This document shows, one piece after another, positions 39,673-48,019 of a DNA stretch of 64,000 nt. Source of the DNA: Micromonospora sp. MA102 (GTDB lineage Bacteria; Actinomycetota; Actinomycetes; Mycobacteriales; Micromonosporaceae). The DNA lies in the NCBI RefSeq assembly GCF_025460765.1, contig NZ_JAMWEG010000001.1, forward strand, positions 248,001-312,000, read 5' to 3'. The notes under the pieces were generated by a model. It did not search any database. It saw only the letters and a program-made list of their open reading frames with translations, and was not told the origin of the DNA. The position numbers were made by a program, and so were the translations under genes. How positions within the stretch are numbered: the stretch's first letter is position 1; each line of letters starts with the position of its first letter.

Positions 39673-40365
39673 GTGGCCCGGCTGCTGCTCATCGAGGACG
39701 ACCTGACCATCCGCGGCACGCTGCTCCGGGCCCTGCGCGAGCGCGGGCACGCGGTCGCCGCCGCCTCGACCGCGCTGGACGGGCTGCGCGACGCGCTGGA
39801 CGACCGGCCCGACCTCGTCGTGCTCGATCTGGGACTGCCCGATCTGGACGGCGGCGAGCTGCTGCGGATGCTGCGCGCGGTCAGCGCGGTGCCGGTCATC
39901 GTGGCGACCGCCCGCGACGACGAGGCCGAGATCGTCCGGATGCTCGACGCGGGCGCCGACGACTACCTGGTGAAGCCCTTCACCGCGGCCCAGCTCGACG
40001 CCCGGGTGCGGGCCGTGCTGCGCCGCTCGACCGCCGACGCCGGGACGGACCCGGTGCTCGTGGTCGGTGGGCTGCGGATCGACCCGCGGGCCCGGCAGGT
40101 CACCCTGGACGGGACGCCGGTCGAGTTGACGCCCCGCGAGTTCGACCTGCTGCACCACCTCGCCGGCCGGCCCGGACAGGTGGTCACCAAGCGCGAGCTG
40201 CTCACCGAGGTCTGGCGGATCCCGTACGGCGGGGCCGACAAGACCGTCGACGTGCACCTGTCCTGGCTGCGGCGCAAGCTCGGCGAGAGCGCCCAGGAAC
40301 CGCGCTACCTGCACACCGTCCGGGGCGTCGGGGTGCGGCTGGACGGGCCGGGGAGCAGCCGGTGA
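39673..40365 (+). CDS. OmpR-family response regulator
   Basis: 230 aa. Receiver domain 1-115 with the acidic pocket LLIEDD, phospho-Asp in VVLDLGLPDLDG and Lys in DDYLVKPF; winged-helix DNA-binding domain about 130-225 (LTPREFDLLHHLAGRPG, VDVHLSWLRRKLGE, LHTVRGVGVRL). Stop codon overlaps the sensor kinase start (GTGA). Together with the kinase and the PepSY protein downstream it forms a CseBC/PhoPQ-like envelope-sensing set; stimulus unknown. Confidence 0.95.
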   Translation: MARLLLIEDDLTIRGTLLRALRERGHAVAAASTALDGLRDALDDRPDLVVLDLGLPDLDGGELLRMLRAVSAVPVIVATARDDEAEIVRMLDAGADDYLVKPFTAAQLDARVRAVLRRSTADAGTDPVLVVGGLRIDPRARQVTLDGTPVELTPREFDLLHHLAGRPGQVVTKRELLTEVWRIPYGGADKTVDVHLSWLRRKLGESAQEPRYLHTVRGVGVRLDGPGSSR

Positions 40366-41636
40366 GGGGCCGGCTCGCGCTGCTGGTCGCCGCCGTCGGG
40401 GTGCTCGTCATGGTCGCGTTCCTGGTGCCGCTGGCCGTGCTGGTGCGCACCGTCGCCGCGGACCGGGCGACCGTCCGGGCCGCCGCCGACGCGCAGGGCC
40501 TGGTGGCGGTGGTCGGCACGGCCGACCCGGACACCGTCCGGCTGACCGTCGACCATCTCGCCGCCGACTCCGGGCGCGAGGTGAGCGTGTTCCTGCCCGA
40601 CGGCACCGTGCTCGGCGCGCGGGTGCCGCGTACCCCGGCGGTGGCCCTCGCCGCGCGGGGGCAGAGCCTGACCGTCGAGTCCGCCGCCGGCCGGGAGGTG
40701 GTCATCGCGGTCCAGGGCCGGCCGGACGGGACAGCGGTGATCCGCACGGTGGTCCCCCGCGCCGAGCTGACCGCCGGGGTGGCCCGGGCCTGGCTCGTGC
40801 TGGCGCTGCTGGGCGCGCTCCTGGTGCTGGTGGGGCTGGCCGTCGCCGATCGGCTGGCCGGCACCCTGGTCCGGCCGATCGCCGACCTGGGCGCGGTCTC
40901 CCACCGGCTCGCCAACGCCGAGCTGGACGCCCGGGTCGAGCCGGCCGGGCCGGCCGAGCTGCGGGAGGTCGCGGGCGCTTTGAACCACCTGGCCGCGCGG
41001 ATCCAGGTGCTGCTGCGCGAGGAGCGCGAGCAGGTGGCCGACCTGTCGCACCGGCTGCGCACCCCGCTGACCGTGCTGCGCCTGGAGGCCGAGTCGCTGC
41101 GCGGCCCGGACGACGCGGCCCGGCTGACCAGCGCCGTGGACGGCCTGGAACGAGCGGTGACCGGCGTGATCCGGCAGGCCCGCTGGCGCAGTACGCCGGC
41201 CGGGGGCGGCGGTTGCGACGCCGCCGCGGTCGTCGCCGAGCGGGTGGCGTTCTGGTCGGTGCTCGCCGAGGACACCGGGCGGACCGTGACGCTCGACCTC
41301 GCACCCGGGCCGCTGCCGGTACGGGTGGCCGGTGACGAGCTGGCCGCCGCCGTGGACGCGCTGCTGGGCAACGTGTTCGCGCACACGCCGGACGGCACGC
41401 CCTTCACCGTCCGGCTCGGTCGGGACGCCGGGCGGGTGGCGCTGACCGTGGCGGACGCCGGCCCGGGTCTGCCGGCCGGGTCGGCCCGGCGGGGCGCCAG
41501 CCGGGCCGGGTCGACCGGTCTGGGCCTGGACATCGCCGACCGGGCCGCCCGGACCAGCGGCGGCCGGCTGGAGCTGGGCGGCGGACCCGGCGGCGGAGCC
41601 GTGGTGACGCTCCGGCTGGGGCCGGCGCGGCCTTAA
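40362..41636 (+). CDS. Sensor histidine kinase
   Basis: 424 aa. Two membrane helices (about 7-29 and 145-165) flank an extracytoplasmic sensor of about 115 residues. HAMP follows, then the H-box QVADLSHRLRTPLTVLRLE, N-box LLGNVFAHTPDG, G1 VADAGPGLPAG and G2 GSTGLGLDIADRAAR. Starts at GTG overlapping the regulator stop. The short sensor domain is not assignable. Cognate partner of the 39673 gene. Confidence 0.93.
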   Translation: MRGRLALLVAAVGVLVMVAFLVPLAVLVRTVAADRATVRAAADAQGLVAVVGTADPDTVRLTVDHLAADSGREVSVFLPDGTVLGARVPRTPAVALAARGQSLTVESAAGREVVIAVQGRPDGTAVIRTVVPRAELTAGVARAWLVLALLGALLVLVGLAVADRLAGTLVRPIADLGAVSHRLANAELDARVEPAGPAELREVAGALNHLAARIQVLLREEREQVADLSHRLRTPLTVLRLEAESLRGPDDAARLTSAVDGLERAVTGVIRQARWRSTPAGGGGCDAAAVVAERVAFWSVLAEDTGRTVTLDLAPGPLPVRVAGDELAAAVDALLGNVFAHTPDGTPFTVRLGRDAGRVALTVADAGPGLPAGSARRGASRAGSTGLGLDIADRAARTSGGRLELGGGPGGGAVVTLRLGPARP

Positions 41637-41715
41637 CCGGGCGTTGGACCTCCGGTAGCGCGGCGCTAGCCGTCGCGGACCGATCCTCGGCGGACAACGA
41701 GGAGAGGTGGAGACG

Positions 41716-42279
41716 ATGCGACGAACTTCCCTGGTCCTGGCGGCGGTCGGCGGGGCCGCGGTGCTGGCGGTCACCGGCGCGGCGATCGGCGTGACCACGG
41801 CCGACGGGTCGGGTCCGGCCACCGCGCCGGCCGCCGTGACCGCCGACGTCACCGACCCGGCCGGCGGCACCGCCGACGACAACCCCGGCACCACCGACGA
41901 CAACCCCGGGACGGCCGACGACAACCCCGGAGCGGACGACTCCGCGACCGCCGGCACGGCCCCCACGCGCGGCGCCCCGGACCCGGCGCCGCGTGGGGCG
42001 GTGGACCGGCGGCAGGCCGGCCGGACCGCCCTGGCCCTGCTCGGCGGGGGCCGGATCGTGGAGATCGAGGCGGAGACCGAGCACACCCGTCCGGTGTGGA
42101 GCGTGAAGATCGTCCGCGCCGGGACGACCTACGAGATCAAGGTCGACCGCGCGGACGGCACCGTGGTCGAGGTCGAGCGGCGGACGGCCGACGGGAGCCG
42201 GACGCGCGACCGGGACGACGACCACGGCGACGACCGGTCCGACGACCACGGCGGCGACCGGTCCGGCGGCGACGACTGA
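41716..42279 (+). CDS. PepSY-domain secreted/membrane protein with an acidic repeat
   Basis: 187 aa. Signal or anchor helix 5-25; an Asp-rich spacer with three DDNPG repeats; PepSY domain about 85-150 (AVDRRQAGRTALALLGGGRI, WSVKIVRAGTTYEIKVDRAD, GTVVEVE); a C-terminal Asp/Arg/His tail. PepSY proteins act as extracytoplasmic inhibitors or ligand binders, and location 79 bp after the kinase suggests a signalling role or a regulon target. ATG 41716 has GGAGAGG upstream; GTG 41707 is less likely. Confidence 0.85.
   Translation: MRRTSLVLAAVGGAAVLAVTGAAIGVTTADGSGPATAPAAVTADVTDPAGGTADDNPGTTDDNPGTADDNPGADDSATAGTAPTRGAPDPAPRGAVDRRQAGRTALALLGGGRIVEIEAETEHTRPVWSVKIVRAGTTYEIKVDRADGTVVEVERRTADGSRTRDRDDDHGDDRSDDHGGDRSGGDD
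41872..41934 (+). repeat. Three 21-bp in-frame tandem repeats
   Basis: Three imperfect units beginning (G/A)CCGACGACAACCCCGG at 41872, 41893 and 41914 encode (A/T)DDNPG-type heptads in the PepSY protein spacer. Confidence 0.9.
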
Positions 42280-42290
42280 GTGCCGGAGGG

Positions 42291-42324
42291 CGGGGCCGGG
42301 CGGGTGGGCTTCCGCCCGGCCCCG
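42291..42324. terminator. Hairpin after the PepSY gene
   Basis: Perfect 13-bp stem CGGGGCCGGGCGG with its complement, 8-nt loop, 11 bp after the stop. Confidence 0.8.
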
Positions 42325-42406
42325 ACCCGCGCCGCCCGGCCGTCACCAGGACGGATGGATCGTCGACGGGGTCCGGAAAGCCTGTGGCGGAACGCGATCG
42401 GGTCGC

Positions 42407-42412
42407 TACATT
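42407..42412 (+). promoter_or_regulatory. -10-like TACATT for the beta-family gene
   Basis: TACATT ends 5 nt before the ATG with no ribosome site, consistent with a leaderless transcript. Confidence 0.5.
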
Positions 42413-42417
42413 GAAGT

Positions 42418-43521
42418 ATGGTGCCCGCCCACGGCGGTCGGGCGGCGGAACCGGTCTACCGCCCAGTGCTGGCCGGTCGCCGGGGTGAGCTGGAGGCGCT
42501 GGCCCATCTCGACGACGGCTCCGTTCCGCTGCTCGCCCCGGTCATCGACGTCCACGCGGTGGATCCGTGCACTGTGGACATGCTCGGCCGGCTGCCGGCC
42601 GGGCTCCTTCCCGCCGTCGACGTGTCGACGCTGCCGGAATCGGCGGAGAGTGAGCTGGCCCGCTGGGGTGTGCCCCTGGTGCCGGTGATCGGCCTCGCGG
42701 AGGGCGACCGGCGGTTGGTGGCGCACGGCGTCGCCGCCCGGGAGTACGCGCGGCGGGCCGTGGTCCGGCTGCGGACCGGGCAGGACCGGGCCGGCGCGGA
42801 CGCGACAACCGCAGCGCTGGAACGCGTGTGGCGGCTGGCCCGGCTGGTGCCGGAGCAGTGCGACCTGCTCGTCGACGCGGGGGACGTGTGCTGCCCGGCC
42901 GACGTCCGGGTGGCCGAACCCCGGCTCGGGCGGCTCGTGGAGTGGGCCCGGCGGCACGCCTGGCGCTCGGTGACGGTGGCGGCCGGCGGGATGCCACCGA
43001 CGCTCACCCGGCTCCCGACCGACGAGCCGGTACGCCTGGACCGCTTCGACTGGCAGCTCTGGCAGCGCCTGGCCGACCTCGGGGTGGGTTACGGCGACTA
43101 CGGCGTGGGCTGCGCGGTGCCCGGGGCGGACGGGTCCGGCGACCGGCTGCCGACGCTGCGCTACACCGCGAGCGGGGCGTGGTGGGTCTACCGGTGGTCG
43201 CGCCGGGGCGGCCGGGGCGACGACCGTTTCGCCGACCTGTGCCGCACGCTCGTCGCGGCCCCGCACTGGCCGGCCGCGGGCGCGAGCTTCTCGTGGGGCG
43301 ACCACGAGATCGTGCGTCGGGCGCGGCGCGGCGCGGGTGCCGGCTCCCCGGCGAACTGGATCGCCTGGAGCACCTCGCACCACCTGGCGCACGTGCTGGC
43401 CATGCTGCTCCGGCCGGAGCGGGAGCAGCGCGGCGTGCCGTGGCGGGCCGGCCAGGACGTCCCCGAGCGGGGGCGCGCCGGCCGACCGCAGCGCGGTGGG
43501 GAAACCCGCCGCGCCGGCTGA
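42418..43521 (+). CDS. Beta-protein family (T4 beta-like) protein
   Basis: 367 aa. The start YRPVLAGRRGELEALAHLDD, then PLLAPVIDVHAVD, and later WRSVTVAAGGMPPTL, GYGDYGVGCAV and the SFSWGDHEIVRRARRG-type C-terminal pattern match the beta-protein family (PF14350), known from phage T4 and scattered bacterial loci. In bacteria this family occurs with small HTH proteins in defence-like neighbourhoods, but here it stands alone. The cytosolic role is unknown. Ends 2 bp from the convergent HesB-like gene. Assignment moderate to good. Confidence 0.75.
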   Translation: MVPAHGGRAAEPVYRPVLAGRRGELEALAHLDDGSVPLLAPVIDVHAVDPCTVDMLGRLPAGLLPAVDVSTLPESAESELARWGVPLVPVIGLAEGDRRLVAHGVAAREYARRAVVRLRTGQDRAGADATTAALERVWRLARLVPEQCDLLVDAGDVCCPADVRVAEPRLGRLVEWARRHAWRSVTVAAGGMPPTLTRLPTDEPVRLDRFDWQLWQRLADLGVGYGDYGVGCAVPGADGSGDRLPTLRYTASGAWWVYRWSRRGGRGDDRFADLCRTLVAAPHWPAAGASFSWGDHEIVRRARRGAGAGSPANWIAWSTSHHLAHVLAMLLRPEREQRGVPWRAGQDVPERGRAGRPQRGGETRRAG

Positions 43522-43522
43522 G

Positions 43523-43804
43523 TCACTCCTTGTCGGTGAAGCCGAACTGCACGACGCCCTCGTCGTCGACCGTGGCGTCCACGGAGGTGTCGTTGAGCAG
43601 CTCGGCGGCGTCGGCGTCGAGGAAGATGCGCGCCCCCTGGTCGTCGATAACCTGGTCGCCCTGGGCCGGCTGCTCGACCAGCTCGATGGAGAGCGAGCCC
43701 GCGTCGGTGTCGGCGGCGATCCGCAGGCCGCCCTCCTCGGCGACGTCCTGCTGGTTGGCGAGGTCGCGGATCACCAGGACGGCGTTGTCGGTCATGGTCA
43801 GCAT
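43523..43804 (-). CDS. HesB/IscA-like protein lacking the cluster-binding cysteines
   Basis: 93 aa. The A-type-carrier fold is recognisable (GLRIAADTDAGSLSIELVEQ, DQGARIFLDADAAELLND, VDDEGVVQFGF), but none of the three Cys ligands of IscA is present; the protein has no Cys at all. Such actinobacterial paralogues are annotated as HesB-like but cannot bind Fe-S clusters in the standard way. GAGGAG lies before the ATG (43804). Confidence 0.85.
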   Translation of the reverse strand: MLTMTDNAVLVIRDLANQQDVAEEGGLRIAADTDAGSLSIELVEQPAQGDQVIDDQGARIFLDADAAELLNDTSVDATVDDEGVVQFGFTDKE

Positions 43805-44113
43805 GGCGGAACTCCTCGTGTCTGCTTCGGGAATCGCGGGCGGCTCGATGCGGCGCCCGCGCGGCCGGTCGGGACCCCGGGAAGGCGAATCAGGCTTCGC
43901 CGTGCAAACCAGGGCAGGTCGAACGCCCCTCAAGGCCTACGGTGCCCCCTGCCCGGGCATCCGTCAAATAGAGCCGGGTCAGTCGACATCGGGCGGGCGA
44001 CGACGGCGGCCGGGAATGTTTCTTCCCCGGTCGGGCGGGTAATCCACCGGGTTCGTCAATAACTTTCGCCGTGGAGTCTTCTCTGGAGGAAAGCTCCATG
44101 GCAGCATCGACAC
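43805..44113. other. 309-bp divergent intergenic region
   Basis: Upstream of both the HesB-like gene and dacB. No gene seen. It contains a GGAGGA site (44085-44090) placed for an ATG at 44098 that is out of frame with dacB. Confidence 0.6.
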
Positions 44114-45697
44114 ATGCATCGTCGTCTCTTCCCCCGGGCGCTCGCGGTGCTGGCGCTGGTCGCCACCGCGGCCACCGCCGGCGCGTCCACCGCCACGGCC
44201 GAAGCGCCCACCCCCGCGCAGACCCGGCTGCACGCGACCATCGACGCGATCCTCGCCGACTCCCGGCTGGCCGGGGCCCAGGCGGGCGTGGTCGTCGTCG
44301 ACACCACCACCGGGGAGACCCTCTACGACCGCAACGGTGACCGGCGGCTGGTTCCCGCCTCGAACACCAAGCTGCTCACCTCGACGGCGGCCATGGAACT
44401 GCTCGGTCCCGGGCACCGCTTCACGACCGACGTGGCCGGCGACGGGGTCCGCCGGGCCGGGCTGCTCTCCGGCAACCTCTACCTGCGCGGCGGGGGCGAC
44501 CCGACCATGCTGGCCGAGGACTACGACCGGCTCGCCGCCCAGGTGGCCGCCGCGGGCGTACGGGTGGTGACCGGCAACCTGGTCGCGGACGACACCCGCT
44601 ACGACCGGACCCGCCTCGGCCCGGACTGGACCTGGGACGACGAGTCCTACTACTACGCGGCACAGGTCTCCGCGCTGACCGTCGCCCCGGACACCGACTA
44701 CGACGCCGGCACGGTGATCGTGCACGCCGCGCCGGGCGCCCAGGCCGGCGCGCGGCCGAAGGTCACCATGACGCCGGCCAACGAATGGCTGCGCATCGAC
44801 AACCGGGCCCAGACGGTCGCCACCGGCGAGACGACGATCTCCTTCGAGCGCGAGCACGGTGGGAACACCATCGTGGTGACCGGCCAGATCGCGGTCGGCC
44901 AGGCCGAGGAGAGCGACTGGATGACGGTCTGGGAACCCACCGGGTACGCCGCGGACGTCTTCCGGTCCGCGCTGCGCCGGCACGGGGTCCGGGTGCTCGG
45001 CAGGACCGTCCTCGGCCAGGCCACCCCGGACGACGCCCAGCCGGTCGCCCGGCACGACTCGATGCCGCTGGCCGACCTCATGGTGCCGTTCCTCAAGCTC
45101 TCCAACAACGGCCACGCCGAGGTGCTCACCAAGGAGCTGGGCCGGGTGCTCTCCGGCTCCGGCACCTGGGCCGCCGGGCTGACCGCGATCAGCGAGTACG
45201 TCGGCGACTCCGGGATGGACACCGGGACGCTGCGCCAGCGCGACGGCTCCGGGCTGTCCCGGCGCAACATGATCCCGCCCGCCCAGTTCGTCGCGCTGCT
45301 CTCGGCGGTCCGCGCCGAACCCTGGTTCGACACCTGGTACGCGGCCCTGCCGGTGGCCGGCAATCCGCAGCGGTTCGTCGGCGGCACGCTGCGCAGCCGG
45401 ATGGCCGGCACCGCGGCCGCCAACAACGTGCACGCCAAGACCGGCAGCCTGACCGGGGCGTCCAGCCTGTCCGGCTACGCCACCGACGCCGACGGGCACG
45501 TGCTGGCCTTCTCCGTCGTGCTCAACAACTACCTGACCTCGTCGGTCAAGGGGTTGGAGGACCAGATCGCCATCGCGCTGGCCTCGTACAGCGCGAAGGC
45601 GACGACCACGGCACGGGTGGCGGTGCCGACGGCTCCGGACTCGCCACGGGTGCCCGAGGGCCTGGAGTGCTCCTGGGTGAAGCCGGCGGTCTGCTGA
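44114..45697 (+). CDS. dacB: D-alanyl-D-alanine carboxypeptidase/endopeptidase, PBP4 type (S13)
   Basis: 527 aa. Signal peptide about 1-30; active-site SxxK in VPASNTKLLTS, SxN in LKLSNNGHAEV, KTG in VHAKTGSLTG. A large insert between SxxK and SxN is typical of PBP4. It trims or cleaves peptidoglycan crosslinks outside the membrane. ATG 44114 gives the signal peptide but has no close ribosome site; GGAGGA at 44085 serves an ATG 16 nt upstream that is out of frame. The C-terminus ends in Cys (WVKPAVC). Confidence 0.95.
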   Translation: MHRRLFPRALAVLALVATAATAGASTATAEAPTPAQTRLHATIDAILADSRLAGAQAGVVVVDTTTGETLYDRNGDRRLVPASNTKLLTSTAAMELLGPGHRFTTDVAGDGVRRAGLLSGNLYLRGGGDPTMLAEDYDRLAAQVAAAGVRVVTGNLVADDTRYDRTRLGPDWTWDDESYYYAAQVSALTVAPDTDYDAGTVIVHAAPGAQAGARPKVTMTPANEWLRIDNRAQTVATGETTISFEREHGGNTIVVTGQIAVGQAEESDWMTVWEPTGYAADVFRSALRRHGVRVLGRTVLGQATPDDAQPVARHDSMPLADLMVPFLKLSNNGHAEVLTKELGRVLSGSGTWAAGLTAISEYVGDSGMDTGTLRQRDGSGLSRRNMIPPAQFVALLSAVRAEPWFDTWYAALPVAGNPQRFVGGTLRSRMAGTAAANNVHAKTGSLTGASSLSGYATDADGHVLAFSVVLNNYLTSSVKGLEDQIAIALASYSAKATTTARVAVPTAPDSPRVPEGLECSWVKPAVC

Positions 45698-45703
45698 CCC
45701 CGC

Positions 45704-46015
45704 TCAGGCGCCGGGCCGGGGCGGACCCGGCTCGGCGGCGGGGTCGCCGCGCTCGATGAGCGCGTCGATCTCCGCGGGCGGCAGGCCGCGCAGCGCCAGC
45801 ACCTGCCGACCCCAGCGGTGCAGCCGGCACGGGTGCGGGCTCGCGTCGTTCCGGCAGATCGTCCCGCCGGACCAGCGCCGTGGCGCGTGCACCACCACCG
45901 CCCGCACCGCGAACTGGGCGTCCTCGCCGGTCACGTACGGCGGCAGCGGGATCTCCCGCAGCACGTCGCCGTCGGACGGCGGAAGGGAACGGACGACGCG
46001 GGCACTGCTGCTCAT
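45704..46015 (-). CDS. Small CRND/HRWG-motif protein (copy A)
   Basis: 103 aa. Core: FAVRAVVVHAPRRWSGGTIC, CRNDASPHPCRLHRWGRQVL, then LRGLPPAEIDALIERG. A second gene at 56346-56798 shares this core (about 55 residues). Conserved Cys, Cys, His residues could bind metal. No known family recognised. GGAGG lies 8 nt before ATG 46015. Convergent with dacB. Confidence 0.75.
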   Translation of the reverse strand: MSSSARVVRSLPPSDGDVLREIPLPPYVTGEDAQFAVRAVVVHAPRRWSGGTICRNDASPHPCRLHRWGRQVLALRGLPPAEIDALIERGDPAAEPGPPRPGA

Positions 46016-46137
46016 CGGTCGAGCCTCCACAGCGGATGGTCGGACGGTGACAGCGGAAACCTACGGCGGCCGGCGCCGGCCGCGACGGACAAACTGTCCC
46101 CGCGTCCGGGTCTCGCCCGCACCTCCCGGCCTGGGCG

Positions 46138-46575
46138 TCAGAGGCGTTCCAGCACCACCACCGGGATCTCCCGGTCGGTCTTCGTCTGGTACTCGTCGTA
46201 CGCCGGCCAGGCAGCCGTCATGGTGCGCCACATCCGCGGCTTCTCCTCCGCCGTCGCGGTGCGCGCCCGGACCGGGAAGGTGTCCGGCCCGACCTGCACC
46301 TGCGCCTCGGGATCGGCGAGCAGATTGAGGTACCAGGCGGGGTGCTGCGGCGCGCCGCCCTGCGAGGCCACCACGAGGTAGGCGTCGCCGTCCCGGCCGT
46401 AGATCAGGGCGGTGCGGCGCAGCTTGCCGGAGCGCCGGCCACGGGTGGTCAGCAGCAGGGTGAAGACGCCGGGGCGCCACTCGTGGCCCTCCGCGCCGCC
46501 GGTCTCGACGTATCGCCGGATGTGCTCGGCCACCCAGCCCTCGGGGCTGTCCAGCACCTGCTCGCTCGTGGGCAT
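46138..46575 (-). CDS. Ddn-like F420-dependent nitroreductase family protein
   Basis: 145 aa split-barrel protein of the deazaflavin-dependent nitroreductase family. LLLTTRGRRSGKLRRTALIY, DAYLVVASQGGAPQHPAWY, and LLADPEAQVQVG are diagnostic F420-binding stretches. Probably a quinone reductase or detoxifier using reduced F420. GGGAGG is present upstream of the ATG. Confidence 0.93.
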   Translation of the reverse strand: MPTSEQVLDSPEGWVAEHIRRYVETGGAEGHEWRPGVFTLLLTTRGRRSGKLRRTALIYGRDGDAYLVVASQGGAPQHPAWYLNLLADPEAQVQVGPDTFPVRARTATAEEKPRMWRTMTAAWPAYDEYQTKTDREIPVVVLERL

Positions 46576-46630
46576 CGGTGTCCCTCCCGGATCGTCGCTC
46601 GGCCCGCCGGGCCCACGCTACCGTTACCTT

Positions 46631-48019
46631 TCAGTGTGCTCTGGTGAGCATGTGATTGGCAGTCCCGCCATGCGGGACGGTCCCGGCCTTACCCACCTGT
46701 GCGGTTCCGGGTTGACGTTTCACGGCCACCGGCCCGCCGAGGCGGGTCTTACAGTCGGCTCCACGTCCTGCCACCGGGCCACTCCCGGCGGTTGTCGCCT
46801 CACGCGCGAGCGCGGCGAGGTTGCGTGCGGCGTTGACGTCCCGGTCGAGGACCAGGCCGCAGGTGATGCAGGTGAAGGTGCGCTCGGACAGGGCCAGCTT
46901 GGCTTTCACCGTGCTACAGGCCGAGCAGGTCTTGCTGGAGGGATACCAGCGGTCAGCCACCACGAGGTGGCCGCCGTTCCATGTGGTCTTGTACGCCAGC
47001 TGCCGGCGTAGCTCGCCGAAGCCGGCGTCGGCGATGCGCCGAGCGAGGCGCCGGTTGCGGAGCATGCCGGCCACGTTGAGGTCTTCGACCACGATGGTGC
47101 CGTACTCGCCGGCGAGGCGGGTGGTGAGCTTGTGCAGGCCGTCGCGGCGCAGGTTCGCCACCCGCGCGTGCGCCCGGGCCACCTGTCTGCGCGCGCGTTC
47201 CCACCGCCTCGAGGGCTGCTGGCCGCTACGCCGATCCGGGCCGACACGTCGTGACAGGCGCCGGGCGAGACGCCGCATTCGACGGGCCGCGTCCTCAAGG
47301 TGGCGCGGGTTGGGCAGGAGTGCGCCGGTGGACAGCACCGCCAAGTGCTTCAGCCCGACGTCCACGCCGAGCACCCCCTGCGGACGCGCGGGTATGCGCT
47401 TGACCCGGTCGACCTCAACGGTGAACGCGACATGCCACCGCCCGGCGTCACGGCGCACGGTAGCCGACATGATCCGGGCCGTGCCCGCTTCCAGGCGGCG
47501 GGCGAGCTTGCGGGCGGACTCGTGCAGCTTGAGCCGGCCCAGCCGGGGCAGCACGACGTGCTTGCGGTCCGGCTCCACCCGGATCGCGCCCGTGGTGAAT
47601 CGCACCGACGGCGTGCTGCGGCGACGGGACTTGAACCGCGGAAACCCCACCCGCCGCCCCGCCCGCTTACCCGTACGCGAATCGGACCAGCTCTTCAACC
47701 CGCGGGCCAGCGCGTCGAGGCCGGTGTTGAACGCCTCCTTGGAGCACTCGGCCCACCACGGCGCCACGTCCGGCTTGGCCGCATTCCACGCCCTGCGCAA
47801 CGCCGGCAACGACCACCCGATCGCCGGCGTCAAGCCCGACTCCGCGATGCCGTAGGAGCGTTCAGCAGCACGCTGCTGCATAACCGCCCTCACCCGGGCA
47901 AGCGCCCAGTTGTACGCCACCCGACCCGCACCCGCGTGCGCCAGCACCGCTCGTTCCTGACGCGGCGTCAGGTCCAGGGCGAACCGGTACGCCTGCACCA
48001 CCATCACATCAATCACCAT
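46631..48019 (-). CDS. tnpB: TnpB, RNA-guided RuvC-like nuclease of IS607
   Basis: About 462 aa. N-terminal WED/REC part (VVQAYRFALDLTPRQERAVL, AYNWALARV, FPRFKSRRRSTPSVRFT), RuvC triad Asp220 (GVLGVDVGLKHLAVL), Glu312 (IVVEDLNVAGML) and Asp394 (LDRDVNAARNLAA), and a zinc finger CSAC ... CITCG (365-387). All catalytic residues are intact, so DNA cleavage guided by an omega RNA from the 3' end is plausible. The long Gly/Arg-rich C-terminus after 400 overlaps where the omega RNA would be encoded. Start ATG 48019 overlaps tnpA; 48004 is an alternative. Confidence 0.9.
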   Translation of the reverse strand: MVIDVMVVQAYRFALDLTPRQERAVLAHAGAGRVAYNWALARVRAVMQQRAAERSYGIAESGLTPAIGWSLPALRRAWNAAKPDVAPWWAECSKEAFNTGLDALARGLKSWSDSRTGKRAGRRVGFPRFKSRRRSTPSVRFTTGAIRVEPDRKHVVLPRLGRLKLHESARKLARRLEAGTARIMSATVRRDAGRWHVAFTVEVDRVKRIPARPQGVLGVDVGLKHLAVLSTGALLPNPRHLEDAARRMRRLARRLSRRVGPDRRSGQQPSRRWERARRQVARAHARVANLRRDGLHKLTTRLAGEYGTIVVEDLNVAGMLRNRRLARRIADAGFGELRRQLAYKTTWNGGHLVVADRWYPSSKTCSACSTVKAKLALSERTFTCITCGLVLDRDVNAARNLAALAREATTAGSGPVAGRGADCKTRLGGPVAVKRQPGTAQVGKAGTVPHGGTANHMLTRAH

